DNA of 64,000 bases from positions 248,001-312,000 of the forward strand of contig NZ_JAHWDQ010000004.1 of assembly GCF_019312595.1 (NCBI RefSeq), read 5' to 3'. The stretch is from Zhongshania aquimaris (GTDB taxonomy: Bacteria > Pseudomonadota > Gammaproteobacteria > Pseudomonadales > Spongiibacteraceae). The notes under the pieces are model-generated. The model saw nothing but the letters and a program-made list of their open reading frames with translations. It searched no databases and had not been told where the DNA came from. The position numbers and the translations under genes are program-made. Below are positions 54,704 to 63,578 of the stretch, piece after piece. The number at the start of each line of letters is the position of its first letter. Within the stretch, counting starts at the first letter, position 1.

Positions 54704-55585
54704 TCAAGTAATATCCCCACGTCCCTTGTCTTCTATTCCATATAAACTTCGATCATCCACCATCATGTCATGTGTTGGCGCCCGCTTTTCGCGTCTTGCA
54801 TCAAAGCACTCGTTAATATCGTCGCCGGGGAATGCACCGGACTGCCATGCCGCCGTATATCTGAGACTGGCTTCAACGCCGTAGGCCTTGGTAAATTTCA
54901 TTATTTCTTTTGCACCGCGAACCGCAATGGGTGAACGTCGCGCTATTCGCTCGGCCAAATTCTTCGCTAGCTCCGTCAGCTCTTGCGGAGATTGAGCGAT
55001 GCGGGAGGCGAAACCAATACTATTCGCGTCACTGCCAGTTAAGGATCGACAATCCATTAGCCAATCAGCGACTACACCATAAGGCAAGGTCGAGGTCAGA
55101 CGCTGAACCGTCCCTAAATCGGGAACAAAGCCAAGATCCATTTCCAGCGGTGTCAATGTCGTACCAATTTCTACAAGACGAATGTCGGCAGCACAGACCA
55201 AATCCAGGGCGCCACCAATACAGGCGCCCTGAATCGCCGCGACGACAGGGATGGGAGTCTGTTCAAGGCAGGAGATAGAGTTCTGCACCGACAAAATCGT
55301 GCGGCGGAGATAATCAGCACGTCGCGACACGTCTAGCTCACTTCCCAACACCTTTAGAGAATCTAGTAACGCCAGATCAATACCCGCGCTAAACATCGCG
55401 CCGTCGGCCCGAATTAAAATACATCGAATATCACCCCGAGATTCGGCGTATTTAACCGCCAATGGCAGTTCACGCCAGAAGTCACGTGTTAAGCAGTTCC
55501 TCTTTTCCGGGCTACTTAATACAATGTGAGCAACCATGTTTTCTACATTAAATTTAAAACTTTTGAATTCTGCTTCGTTGTTCAT
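54704..55585 (-). CDS. Crotonase-family protein, probable delta(3,5)-delta(2,4)-dienoyl-CoA isomerase (ECH1-like)
   Basis: Crotonase of 293 residues. The oxyanion-hole segments are MFSAGIDLALL near residue 64 and IQGACIGGALDLVCAADIR near 119. EMDLGFVPDLGTVQRL near 148 mirrors the mammalian ECH1 sequence. Asp128, Glu148 and Asp156 have the same spacing (20 and 8) as the ECH1 residues Asp176/Glu196/Asp204 recalled from the literature. It would shift double bonds in dienoyl-CoA from unsaturated acids. It is the last gene of the operon, 119 bases after the acyl-CoA dehydrogenase. Ordinary enoyl-CoA hydratase activity is less likely. Confidence 0.85.
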   Translation of the reverse strand: MNNEAEFKSFKFNVENMVAHIVLSSPEKRNCLTRDFWRELPLAVKYAESRGDIRCILIRADGAMFSAGIDLALLDSLKVLGSELDVSRRADYLRRTILSVQNSISCLEQTPIPVVAAIQGACIGGALDLVCAADIRLVEIGTTLTPLEMDLGFVPDLGTVQRLTSTLPYGVVADWLMDCRSLTGSDANSIGFASRIAQSPQELTELAKNLAERIARRSPIAVRGAKEIMKFTKAYGVEASLRYTAAWQSGAFPGDDINECFDARREKRAPTHDMMVDDRSLYGIEDKGRGDIT

Positions 55586-55704
55586 TTTTAAAATATCTTC
55601 CCTAAAAATATCCTAACTCGTGTTTAGCTAATTTGATCACCCAGGAAGTTTCCCGCCTGCATTACCCGGCAAAGGGCTAACTAGCAATTGTAAAAACCAG
55701 GTAA

Positions 55705-57462
55705 TTAAAACTGCGCGATAGACAAGGCCATAACATCTTCTGAGCCAGCGCGAATAGCAATCCAATGAGCGTGAACCCGTGGCAATATTTTATTGATATA
55801 AAAGCCGGCTATCGAAATATTGGCCGAAAGATAATCCACGTCGCTGCTATCAGATGGCATTGCACTTGATAGCATCGCCTTATCACAAACCAGGGACCCG
55901 GCGCAGACATAGCCGGTAAGCATCAAGTAATCAAACGCGACGCTTTCAATGAAGTCATCATCGCCCTTGTTTGCCAAGATCCAATCAGTAGCGGTCTGGA
56001 GCACCATGACGGCCTCCATTAAATTCATGCCCATATCAGAAATATCGCTTTCGCAGCGCTGAAATTTGTATGCATCTGTCCGCATCATATGAATCATTCG
56101 TTTTACTTCACTGCCGCCGTCGCGTATTACTTTCCGTTTTGTGAAGTCGAGCGCCTGTATGCCATTGGTACCCTCATATATTGCCAAGATACGGGCGTCA
56201 CGATATAGCTGCGCTGCACCGAACTCTTCAATAAAGCCCGCGCCGCCATACACTTGAATGCCCAAGGAGGTGACTTCGTTTACGATCTCAGTAGACCAGG
56301 CCTTCACCAAGGGCGTTATCAGCGCAATGCGAGCTGCCGCAAAGCCGTCATCACTATCAGCATCGGCAATATCTTGTTGTGCATACGCGTAGTAAGCCAT
56401 CACACGAGCGGCTTCGGTTAAGGCACGCATTTGCATAAGCATCCTGCGCACATCGGGATAATGAATAATTTCACGTCCGCCCTGGACTCGCTCTTTTGCG
56501 TAGGCCAATGCGCCTTGATAAGCCCGCTCCGACACACCGACACCCTGGAGCCCCACACCAATTCGGGCGTGATTCATCATCGTAAACATATAGCTAAGAC
56601 CGCGCCCTTCCTCCCCTACCAGAAATCCAGTCGCACCACTATTTCCGCCGAAATCCAGAACACAGGTAGGACTACCATGAATACCTAATTTATCTTCAAC
56701 TGATATGGGGAATACGTCGTTTCGATGCTCCGGCTCACCGGCACTATTTAATAAATACTTTGGCACAATGAAAAGTGACAAACCTGATACACCATCAGAT
56801 GCGCCTTTAACTCGGGCCAGCACTAAATGAACGATATTCTCTGCAATACCATGATCGCCCCAACTAATAAAAATCTTCTGACCTTTAATTAAATAGTGAT
56901 CACCGCAAGGTAAGGCCTCAGCCCGAACGGTACTGAGATCAGACCCCGACTGCGCCTCAGTCAAATTCATCGTCCCAGTCCATTGTCCAGATACAAGTTT
57001 CGACAAATACTGGGCTTTCAGCGACTCATTGCCGTGCTTTTTGATCGCCGATATCGCGCCCTGAGACAATAGCGATACGAGAGAGAAACTCAGACTAGCC
57101 GCCATAAAAATTTCATTCACCGCACAGGAAACCAAACCTGGCAAACCATGTCCGCCATGACTTTGCTCACATGAAACAGCCGGCCAACCGGCCTTAATAT
57201 AATCCTGATAGAGATTGTTGAAACACGCCGGCACCACAACTTCATTGTTATTTATATAGCACCCATCCCTATCTGCGTCCCTATTGATAGGCGCCACAAA
57301 TTTTTCAGCAAAAGCCGCCGCACCTGAGATGACCTCAGTAATTAGAGACTCATCAACATCTTGATAGATAGGCAAACTGCCAAGCTGACAACTCCTAATT
57401 AAAGAGCGAATCGTGTGAACAGTATCATCAGTCCTTGCCTTGTAATAATTCATTGCATCCAT
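55705..57462 (-). CDS. Acyl-CoA dehydrogenase, long (DmdC/FadE-type) form
   Basis: Flavoprotein of 585 residues, longer than the 380-residue short-chain type. The N-terminus MNYYKARTDDTVHTIRSL and the C-terminal extension are typical of the DmdC-like group. FAD/substrate segments are GTMNLTEAQSGSDLSTVRAEA and FISWGDHGIAENIVHLVLARVKG (in parts). The catalytic glutamate lies in AIYEGTNGIQALDF. It makes 2-enoyl-CoA. The ATG at 57462 or the one three codons later may be used. It follows the second DUF1329 gene by 32 bases and precedes the dienoyl-CoA isomerase. Confidence 0.92.
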   Translation of the reverse strand: MDAMNYYKARTDDTVHTIRSLIRSCQLGSLPIYQDVDESLITEVISGAAAFAEKFVAPINRDADRDGCYINNNEVVVPACFNNLYQDYIKAGWPAVSCEQSHGGHGLPGLVSCAVNEIFMAASLSFSLVSLLSQGAISAIKKHGNESLKAQYLSKLVSGQWTGTMNLTEAQSGSDLSTVRAEALPCGDHYLIKGQKIFISWGDHGIAENIVHLVLARVKGASDGVSGLSLFIVPKYLLNSAGEPEHRNDVFPISVEDKLGIHGSPTCVLDFGGNSGATGFLVGEEGRGLSYMFTMMNHARIGVGLQGVGVSERAYQGALAYAKERVQGGREIIHYPDVRRMLMQMRALTEAARVMAYYAYAQQDIADADSDDGFAAARIALITPLVKAWSTEIVNEVTSLGIQVYGGAGFIEEFGAAQLYRDARILAIYEGTNGIQALDFTKRKVIRDGGSEVKRMIHMMRTDAYKFQRCESDISDMGMNLMEAVMVLQTATDWILANKGDDDFIESVAFDYLMLTGYVCAGSLVCDKAMLSSAMPSDSSDVDYLSANISIAGFYINKILPRVHAHWIAIRAGSEDVMALSIAQF

Positions 57463-57494
57463 CTCAATTCTGTAATTTTAGAAACATCGCCACG

Positions 57495-58871
57495 CTAGAC
57501 ACGACCGAGCCTAGACAGGGCGGAATGCGTTAAGTAGCGCTGAAAAATATCTGCGTCATTAACCGAGCTTTTATGTCCGCCCTTTAATTCCTTTACGTGT
57601 TCAACCCTAGTAATCCGCCCGCTCTGAAACTCATAGGCGTGAAAGTAGGCCCATGACCAATAAGGGTGCTTGCCATTCATTACGCTTTTCTTACCGTTTA
57701 TAAATTGACAGTAGCAACCATCAAATGAGCGAAATGGAAGCCCGGCTCGGTCAAAGGTCACCATCGCTAGCGGCATTTGATTTCTGGCATCAAACCACAC
57801 CCGCTTTTTACTAATAGGCGCACGGGGAAACCCTATCGGCTCCGCTTCGCAGACAATTGCCTCTGGGACCATCTCTACAACACTATCAAAAAAGCTATCG
57901 CCCTTAGGACCGCCGTGGACACCATGTTCCCAGTTATCATGCTCGGCATTCCAGCCACCAGACACACCGGCCAACATCGGCTGACGACCAATGACTTTGT
58001 AGTTCCCCCATGTGTGCAAGGGATCGCCTGCCGCCCATGCGTCAGACAGATACAGCGCCGACCCAGGTACCAGTGGCTCAAACCTTTGGTTAGTGGGGAA
58101 CTGACGAATTCGTCTAAAGTAAGGAACATAGCCGTATAAATCGGGAAATTTATTCTGATCATATGGCCACACATTAAGGTAAGAGGCTCCGCGCTCACTT
58201 TCTGGCGAAGTGTAAACAACGGTATTGAATCGCAACTTACTTTGATGTTCTGGCCAATAGGGTTTCGGTTCCAATACCAATCTGCCGACTGGAGATAGCT
58301 CAGCCCACACCAAATCATACTTATAATCTATTTCACCCAAAGGATTTATATCAACTTCCTTCATCGCAAAGAGATTTGCATCGTGCCGACCCCACGACAA
58401 GGTCAATCCAGCGAAAAGTTCCAGTGCCGAACTGCTTGCAGGAAATGGATGCCCTCCAATCCAGGGGCTACCATCGGCAATGGTGACATTGCCGCTTTTA
58501 TCAAACTTGGCTAAACCCTGGTTTGATAGGGTCGCGTTCTGATACTCCCAAGGTCCCATATTCATCCATTCAGTTGTTGTTGCAACAACCTTTAACCTGC
58601 GGCCCATTTCTGAAACATGCTTAAACTTTGCGGGATCTAGTAGATCTTTTACATATTCAACATTCTCAGCGGTAATATAATCACCAACCTTGATTTTGCC
58701 TTTTGTGTACACCTCAATGGAAAGTAGCTCATCAGGATAGGCCTTACTGACATCTCCGGCAGACGCAATAGTCGGCCATAGCGGCGCCAACACGCCTGCA
58801 CCGGCAAACGCAGAGCCGTAGCGCAGGAATTCCCGGCGATTTAATCTCGATGACCACTTTAATAAATGCAT
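57495..58871 (-). CDS. DUF1329 protein, Tat-exported (paralogue 2)
   Basis: About 458 residues. A twin-arginine signal (LNRREFLRYG, Arg12-Arg13, then AFAGAGVLAPLWP) predicts folded export. The mature part begins KAYPDELLSIEVYTKGKI and includes TTEWMNMGPWEYQNAT, FPTNQRFEPLVPGSALYLSD and the terminal KELKGGHKSSVNDA. It is a paralogue of the protein at 62146-63534, sharing SDxWAAGDPxxTWGxYKVI and QFPTNQRFEPL. DUF1329 proteins are thought to have a LolA/LolB-like lipid-binding fold (family knowledge, not certain). The start is the ATG at 58871 after TAAGGA; a terminator lies just upstream. Confidence 0.88.
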   Translation of the reverse strand: MHLLKWSSRLNRREFLRYGSAFAGAGVLAPLWPTIASAGDVSKAYPDELLSIEVYTKGKIKVGDYITAENVEYVKDLLDPAKFKHVSEMGRRLKVVATTTEWMNMGPWEYQNATLSNQGLAKFDKSGNVTIADGSPWIGGHPFPASSSALELFAGLTLSWGRHDANLFAMKEVDINPLGEIDYKYDLVWAELSPVGRLVLEPKPYWPEHQSKLRFNTVVYTSPESERGASYLNVWPYDQNKFPDLYGYVPYFRRIRQFPTNQRFEPLVPGSALYLSDAWAAGDPLHTWGNYKVIGRQPMLAGVSGGWNAEHDNWEHGVHGGPKGDSFFDSVVEMVPEAIVCEAEPIGFPRAPISKKRVWFDARNQMPLAMVTFDRAGLPFRSFDGCYCQFINGKKSVMNGKHPYWSWAYFHAYEFQSGRITRVEHVKELKGGHKSSVNDADIFQRYLTHSALSRLGRV

Positions 58872-58884
58872 TCTCAATCCTTAC

Positions 58885-58916
58885 AAAAAAAGGGTCGGAA
58901 GCAATTGCTTCCGACC
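58885..58916 (-). terminator. Intrinsic terminator inside the operon, before DUF1329 paralogue 2
   Basis: A perfect 24-base palindrome (arms GGTCGGAAGCAA / TTGCTTCCGACC) at 58893-58916 is followed on the minus strand by CTTTTTTTG. It sits after the DUF1302 stop (58963) and only about five bases before the ribosome binding site of the next gene. It should stop or reduce transcription into the downstream DUF1329/ACAD/crotonase genes unless there is read-through or an internal promoter. Confidence 0.88.
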
Positions 58917-58962
58917 AAAGAAAGGCCAAAGCCTCCCATGAAATTGTAAATATCGAGCCAGA

Positions 58963-61041
58963 TTAAAACTGCATGGTTACCCGCAAGGAGAGTTCATCTG
59001 CAAAATCAAGAGATGAAATCATATTGGTATTTGGGTTGTCGCCCCACACATTGCCATCGATGTGGTTATAAAAAGCTTCAACAGTTAAGCCTCTACCAGG
59101 ATTCCATCGCACGCCCGGTTGAAACAGTATGCCGCCATCAAGATCAATCAATGTCGCCAACTCAATTTCAAATATCTTATTGGCAGTCGGCTGCAGGAAG
59201 CCAAACACGATGTAGCTTGCATTACCGGTCTTGGCATCTTTTAGCGTTGTTGTATCACCGGGAGACAAACTGTCGAGACCAACACGGCCGTAGCCACTTA
59301 GGTGACGCCCCACCAGATCACTTCGATTTTTTGTCAAGGCTTGAAAAACGATATACGTACCGGGAAGACTCTCGGAAAAGCGATGCCATTTATCTACCAC
59401 GATCGCCACTGTGTATTCATCCTCTTTAATTGCTTGTCGCGATAGTGTCGGGTTTGTAAATGTGCGCTCCGGGGTATATTGAATTTCTAGGTTAAAAATT
59501 AACTGGTTCAGGAAGTTGTTATCACTTTCGTTTACATAACTGGCACCTAAGGCGAAATCGTTCTCGCGATGATAGGTGCGCTCTATATGCCCGCGCAAAC
59601 TGCCACCGGCGGCAATGAAGAAGGTGTTGAGCTCAGCAACTGACTCACTGACATTTCCTGCAACAGAAGCATATATATCGCGAGCACCGTCAAACTCGTT
59701 AACTGCGGCATTCAAACCTCCGATTGCATCCAGCCTTGCCAGTGCTGCATATTGGAACCACTCGTCAGCCGAATACACGCCGCCAGGATTGACCGAAAAC
59801 GATGAGTTAGCCATCGCCTCACCGGAATCGCCATAAAGTCTGCAGGTAGCTGAGTTATAGATTGGGCAAGCGACGGAGTTGGCAGGTAATTTAGCGTTGT
59901 ACGCGGTGTTGATTACACTTCCAACTAATCCGCTCAGCGGTTTATTTACGCCGGACTTGGTCCAGGCAAATGTTCCCTCCGTAGCATATCGGCTTACAAA
60001 AGATGCTTGCCAACCAAACTGACCGTAATCACCTTTAAGACGGAATCCGCCAGAGATCTTGTCGTCGTAGCCACCTGATTCATAGGTGTCGTGAACCGTG
60101 AATTGAGACGGGATTATATTGTATGGCGTATTCGGGTTGCCGAATACCGAAGGCTGAAAGCGACCAACATAGGCGTCCAGTAAGATATCGCTGTTCAGCT
60201 GATAGGTCGCACGCAGAGACAACATGGGAACACGCTTGTCTGAAAATTCCTCCAGCCCTCTATCTAACAGGGAATGGCGCCGTAAATCTAAACCATTGGG
60301 CGTATCAAAGACTCGAAAGAAGATGGCTTGTCCCCAGGCAATTTGCTGATTACCTAAACGCAAACTTAAATCGCCCGAGGCGTATTCAAGCAAGAACGTA
60401 GGAAAATAGACTTGATAGTTGCTTCCGGTCCACTCCAGTGGATTTGGATTACCACCCTGGTCGGCAAGGTAATCAAAGTAGCTGGGAGTACCTTCATACA
60501 GCGCTGAGTTTGCATGCGGGCCAGATTCTAACCCACCTTGAAATCCCGCCACATCATTCGCATCGAATGCGTCATACACTTCCGGATCAAACATTGCTCT
60601 TACCCTGGCAATGAATCTCCACTCATAATTGAACTGCATATTCATTTCAATTTCTGTACGAACTACAGCATAGTTAAAATCGTTCGACGTCGACTTTACA
60701 AAATCACCGCGCCTTACCGTATCCGCGAAGGGCAGCGGTGTAGTTCCCCATGCCCCCACGCCACCCAGGCCCAGCAAACTGCCAACGCCACTAAGAGGAT
60801 TAAGCGCAGGTGGCAGAAATGATTGACGTGAAGCATTCTGATTATTCTGAAGGTTTCCGCCTTGATTGTTCGGATTTTCCTCGCCGCTGGTACTCCCCGC
60901 GATCTCCGCACGAACAAAGCCGTTAAAAGACACATCAAAATCTTCAAACCAGCCATCATCCGCTATTACTGGGCCGCTCAGCACGACACACAAGGCAAGG
61001 GGTAAAACCAATGGGCGACCAACTACTCGAAATAACGTCAT
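58963..61041 (-). CDS. DUF1302 outer-membrane-type protein
   Basis: Protein of 692 residues with a Sec signal peptide (RPLVLPLALCVVLSGPVIA). The mature start WFEDFDVSFNGFVRAEIAG is followed by many alternating-residue strands, such as LLEYASGDLSLRLGNQQIAWG, and ends with an aromatic terminal strand SLRVTMQF. This is the DUF1302 pattern, a predicted large outer-membrane beta barrel. AGGAG precedes the ATG by nine bases. In this operon it probably provides the outer-membrane channel or acceptor for the RND/DUF1329 system (inference from co-occurrence). Cargo unknown. Confidence 0.88.
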   Translation of the reverse strand: MTLFRVVGRPLVLPLALCVVLSGPVIADDGWFEDFDVSFNGFVRAEIAGSTSGEENPNNQGGNLQNNQNASRQSFLPPALNPLSGVGSLLGLGGVGAWGTTPLPFADTVRRGDFVKSTSNDFNYAVVRTEIEMNMQFNYEWRFIARVRAMFDPEVYDAFDANDVAGFQGGLESGPHANSALYEGTPSYFDYLADQGGNPNPLEWTGSNYQVYFPTFLLEYASGDLSLRLGNQQIAWGQAIFFRVFDTPNGLDLRRHSLLDRGLEEFSDKRVPMLSLRATYQLNSDILLDAYVGRFQPSVFGNPNTPYNIIPSQFTVHDTYESGGYDDKISGGFRLKGDYGQFGWQASFVSRYATEGTFAWTKSGVNKPLSGLVGSVINTAYNAKLPANSVACPIYNSATCRLYGDSGEAMANSSFSVNPGGVYSADEWFQYAALARLDAIGGLNAAVNEFDGARDIYASVAGNVSESVAELNTFFIAAGGSLRGHIERTYHRENDFALGASYVNESDNNFLNQLIFNLEIQYTPERTFTNPTLSRQAIKEDEYTVAIVVDKWHRFSESLPGTYIVFQALTKNRSDLVGRHLSGYGRVGLDSLSPGDTTTLKDAKTGNASYIVFGFLQPTANKIFEIELATLIDLDGGILFQPGVRWNPGRGLTVEAFYNHIDGNVWGDNPNTNMISSLDFADELSLRVTMQF

Positions 61042-61092
61042 ATGAGATATCTCCTGAATGGTATTATTTTTTTGTGTAAGACGTTTTTAAAA

Positions 61093-62097
61093 CTATCTTC
61101 TATAATTTATTTTTATAATGTTTGAGTTATTACCGACCACAATCACATCCTCGGTGTCAGCCGATATGGCAACCGCCCCGTACCAACCTGTATTGACATC
61201 CAGGCCCTTTACGGATGTCCAACTCTCGCCATCGTCATAACTTAGCAATATTTCTCTCATTCCCGGCGCAACAACCAAGCCGGAATGAAGGGATGAAACC
61301 CCTAAAAGATTTTGGTGCGTGGCGGGTTTTACGACATCCCATGTGTCGCCGTCATTAAGACTTTTGAGAACGTAGCCCTCTTGGCCAACCGCGAACGCTG
61401 TGCCGTCATCGCGAATCGTAATGGCGGACAAAGTGGAGGAAACGCCGTTCTCCGAGCTACCGCCGGCGTGCTTAACAACCCAGTTCTCACCAGCATCCTC
61501 GGACACCATTACCAGGGACAGCTCCCCGGCGACCCAGGATTTCCCTTCTTCATTTATCTGAACACCGTATATATTTGGCTCAAATAGTCCGCCAAGACGC
61601 ATATCCGGGTCATAAAATTTGTCACTCCAATCCGGCGATACGTCTTTCCAGGTCTCACCGCGGTCAGAGGAATTAAGGATCAGTCCAAATGCACCGACGG
61701 CCACGACCTGTCCCTTACGATTCATATCGACATTAAAAATTCGTTCCTGTGTGCCACTTTCAACCTTGTGCCAGTGACCTTCGCTGTTGCGGACTAGAAT
61801 GACGCCGAACTGACCGACGGCAACCGCATTGGCACCACTAAAGCTCACTCCCAATAGCGAAAGCGCACTATCATTAAGCTCCAGAAGCCAGGTTTTGCCG
61901 CCGTCATCGGTTCGAAAAATTTGGCCACCGGCACCAACGGCAAAACCATCTCGACCGTTTAACGTGACATCAAACAGCGCCTGATGCGGTGTTCCGCCAA
62001 CAATCAAGCTCGCGGTAATATTCTCGGCGACGACAACACTGGAGGCCGCAATCACAACCATTAACAGTACCCAGCACTTCTTCAATTTACTTATCAT
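61093..62097 (-). CDS. YCF48-related BNR-repeat beta-propeller, exported
   Basis: Protein of 334 residues with a signal peptide (CWVLLMVVIAASSVVVA). Repeated BNR/Asp-box-like units follow: RTDDGGKTWLLEL, NSSDRGETWKDVS, SEDAGENWVVKH, KSLNDGDTWDVVK and SYDDGESWTSVK. They occur about every 45-50 residues and build a seven-bladed propeller like YCF48/HCF136. In chloroplasts YCF48 helps assemble photosystem II. In heterotrophs such genes sit beside DUF1302/DUF1329/RND genes, so an assembly or scaffolding role in the periplasm is likely. AAGGTG precedes the ATG. Confidence 0.88.
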   Translation of the reverse strand: MISKLKKCWVLLMVVIAASSVVVAENITASLIVGGTPHQALFDVTLNGRDGFAVGAGGQIFRTDDGGKTWLLELNDSALSLLGVSFSGANAVAVGQFGVILVRNSEGHWHKVESGTQERIFNVDMNRKGQVVAVGAFGLILNSSDRGETWKDVSPDWSDKFYDPDMRLGGLFEPNIYGVQINEEGKSWVAGELSLVMVSEDAGENWVVKHAGGSSENGVSSTLSAITIRDDGTAFAVGQEGYVLKSLNDGDTWDVVKPATHQNLLGVSSLHSGLVVAPGMREILLSYDDGESWTSVKGLDVNTGWYGAVAISADTEDVIVVGNNSNIIKINYRR

Positions 62098-62111
62098 TTC
62101 TATAGCACCTT

Positions 62112-62138
62112 AAAAAACGCCGCAGCGCTAACTGCGGC
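62112..62138 (-). terminator. Intrinsic terminator between DUF1329 paralogue 1 and YCF48 genes
   Basis: Perfect seven-base stem GCCGCAG / CTGCGGC (62119-62138, six-base loop), followed on the minus strand by GTTTTTTA. It starts eight bases after the DUF1329 stop and ends just before the YCF48 ribosome binding site. Like the one at 58885 it lies inside the apparent operon and probably sets relative expression. Confidence 0.85.
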
Positions 62139-62145
62139 CAAACAA

Positions 62146-63534
62146 TTACACCTGACCTAGGCGCTGCAGTGCTTGCTGGGTAAAGAAGCGGCTATATGCC
62201 TTATCATGGTCGAAGCTGAACTCCGATTTATGGCCGCCTTTATTTTCCTTCTGGTGTGCCGCGCGACTCATACGACGAGTTTGCGCATCAAAGGAGTGAA
62301 TGTTTATCCACGACCACGCCGGGGATTTTCCATCTGGTCCCAATACAACCTTGTCGCCGAGTTTGTATTGCCCAAAGTTAGTTTCAAAGTTAACCCACGG
62401 CTTGTCTTGACGATCAAATCGTATGTTTCCGCAGTACATATTATTGCGCATATCGATGTATGCCAGACGTCGCCCTACTGGCGCACGTGGGTAACCCACT
62501 GGCTTAGATTCGAGAATTGCGACCTCGGGTGACAGTTCATAATCGGTGTCCCAAAAGGTATCTCCGTTCGGCCCACCATGCGTTCCCGCACGCCAGTTCT
62601 CGTCATCGCCATTCCACTTGGCATTGAAACCACCAAGCATCGGTTTGCGCTCTATGACTTTGTAATCACCCCATGTCAGCATCGGGTCACCTGCCGCCCA
62701 CGGATCAGACAAGAACCAGGTGACACCTGGAATAAGCGGCTCAAAACGCTGATTGGTTGGGAACTGTCTAACTCTGCGGAACTGTGGCAAGTAGCCGTAC
62801 AGTTCCGGGAATTTAGCTTGATCGTAATACCACGTTGAAAGGAATGAACTGCCGGCAACATCCTGAGTAGACGTAAAATAAACAGTCTGGAAACGCAGCA
62901 GGTCTTTCATGTTTCTGAATACGGTACCATCTAACCTCGCCTGCACTTGAAGTTCAGCCCAGATAAATTCGTAATCGTAGGCCTTGGTGCCGTCGGGATT
63001 GAAAACCGTATCGTTGATAGCGTATTGATTGTAATCGGCACGCCCCCAGCTCATCGCAAGATTCGCCTGAATTTCCGCGCCGGTTTTTGGACTTGGGAAG
63101 GGCAATCCACCGGTCCAGTTTTTACCGTCTTTGGTGATTACATTACCCTGCTTGTCAAAAATTGCCGTAACACCATTGTTCATATTCTCAATGGTTTTTG
63201 CATGAAACTCCGCCGGAAACATGACACTGAAATCCGTGGTCGTAGGTCTAATCTTTATTCTACGCCCCATGGTTTTAATTTGGTCAAACACAATGGGATC
63301 TAGCAACTCCTTAACAATGTCTACGTTATCTGCTGTTAAGTAATCTCCAGTGTTAATTTTTCCCTTGGTATACATGTCTATTGACATTATTTCGTCAGGA
63401 TAGGCCTTAGCGAGGTCCGCACCTGCGGCGAAAAGCTTATCCAATGGCATAAGCACACCAGCGGCCGCACCAACCGCCATGTTCTTAAGAAGTTGACGAC
63501 GGCCATAATTGTGGTCATATTTTTTAATTATCAT
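62146..63534 (-). CDS. DUF1329 protein, Tat-exported (paralogue 1)
   Basis: Protein of 462 residues with a twin-arginine signal (YGRRQLLKN, Arg12-Arg13, then GAAAGVLMPLDKLFA). The mature part begins KAYPDEIMSIDMYTKGKI and shares long stretches with the paralogue at 57495, including FPTNQRFEPLIPG and ENKGGHKSEF. The mid-region SSFLSTWYYDQAKFPELYG is also common to both. It lies 44 bases after the RND exporter gene. It may shuttle a lipid or hydrophobic molecule between the RND pump and the DUF1302 barrel (inference). The ribosome binding site GAGAGGA lies eight bases upstream of the ATG. Confidence 0.88.
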   Translation of the reverse strand: MIIKKYDHNYGRRQLLKNMAVGAAAGVLMPLDKLFAAGADLAKAYPDEIMSIDMYTKGKINTGDYLTADNVDIVKELLDPIVFDQIKTMGRRIKIRPTTTDFSVMFPAEFHAKTIENMNNGVTAIFDKQGNVITKDGKNWTGGLPFPSPKTGAEIQANLAMSWGRADYNQYAINDTVFNPDGTKAYDYEFIWAELQVQARLDGTVFRNMKDLLRFQTVYFTSTQDVAGSSFLSTWYYDQAKFPELYGYLPQFRRVRQFPTNQRFEPLIPGVTWFLSDPWAAGDPMLTWGDYKVIERKPMLGGFNAKWNGDDENWRAGTHGGPNGDTFWDTDYELSPEVAILESKPVGYPRAPVGRRLAYIDMRNNMYCGNIRFDRQDKPWVNFETNFGQYKLGDKVVLGPDGKSPAWSWINIHSFDAQTRRMSRAAHQKENKGGHKSEFSFDHDKAYSRFFTQQALQRLGQV

Positions 63535-63578
63535 TAATCAAATCCTCTCACTTATTATAGAAATAATTATCTTCGCAA

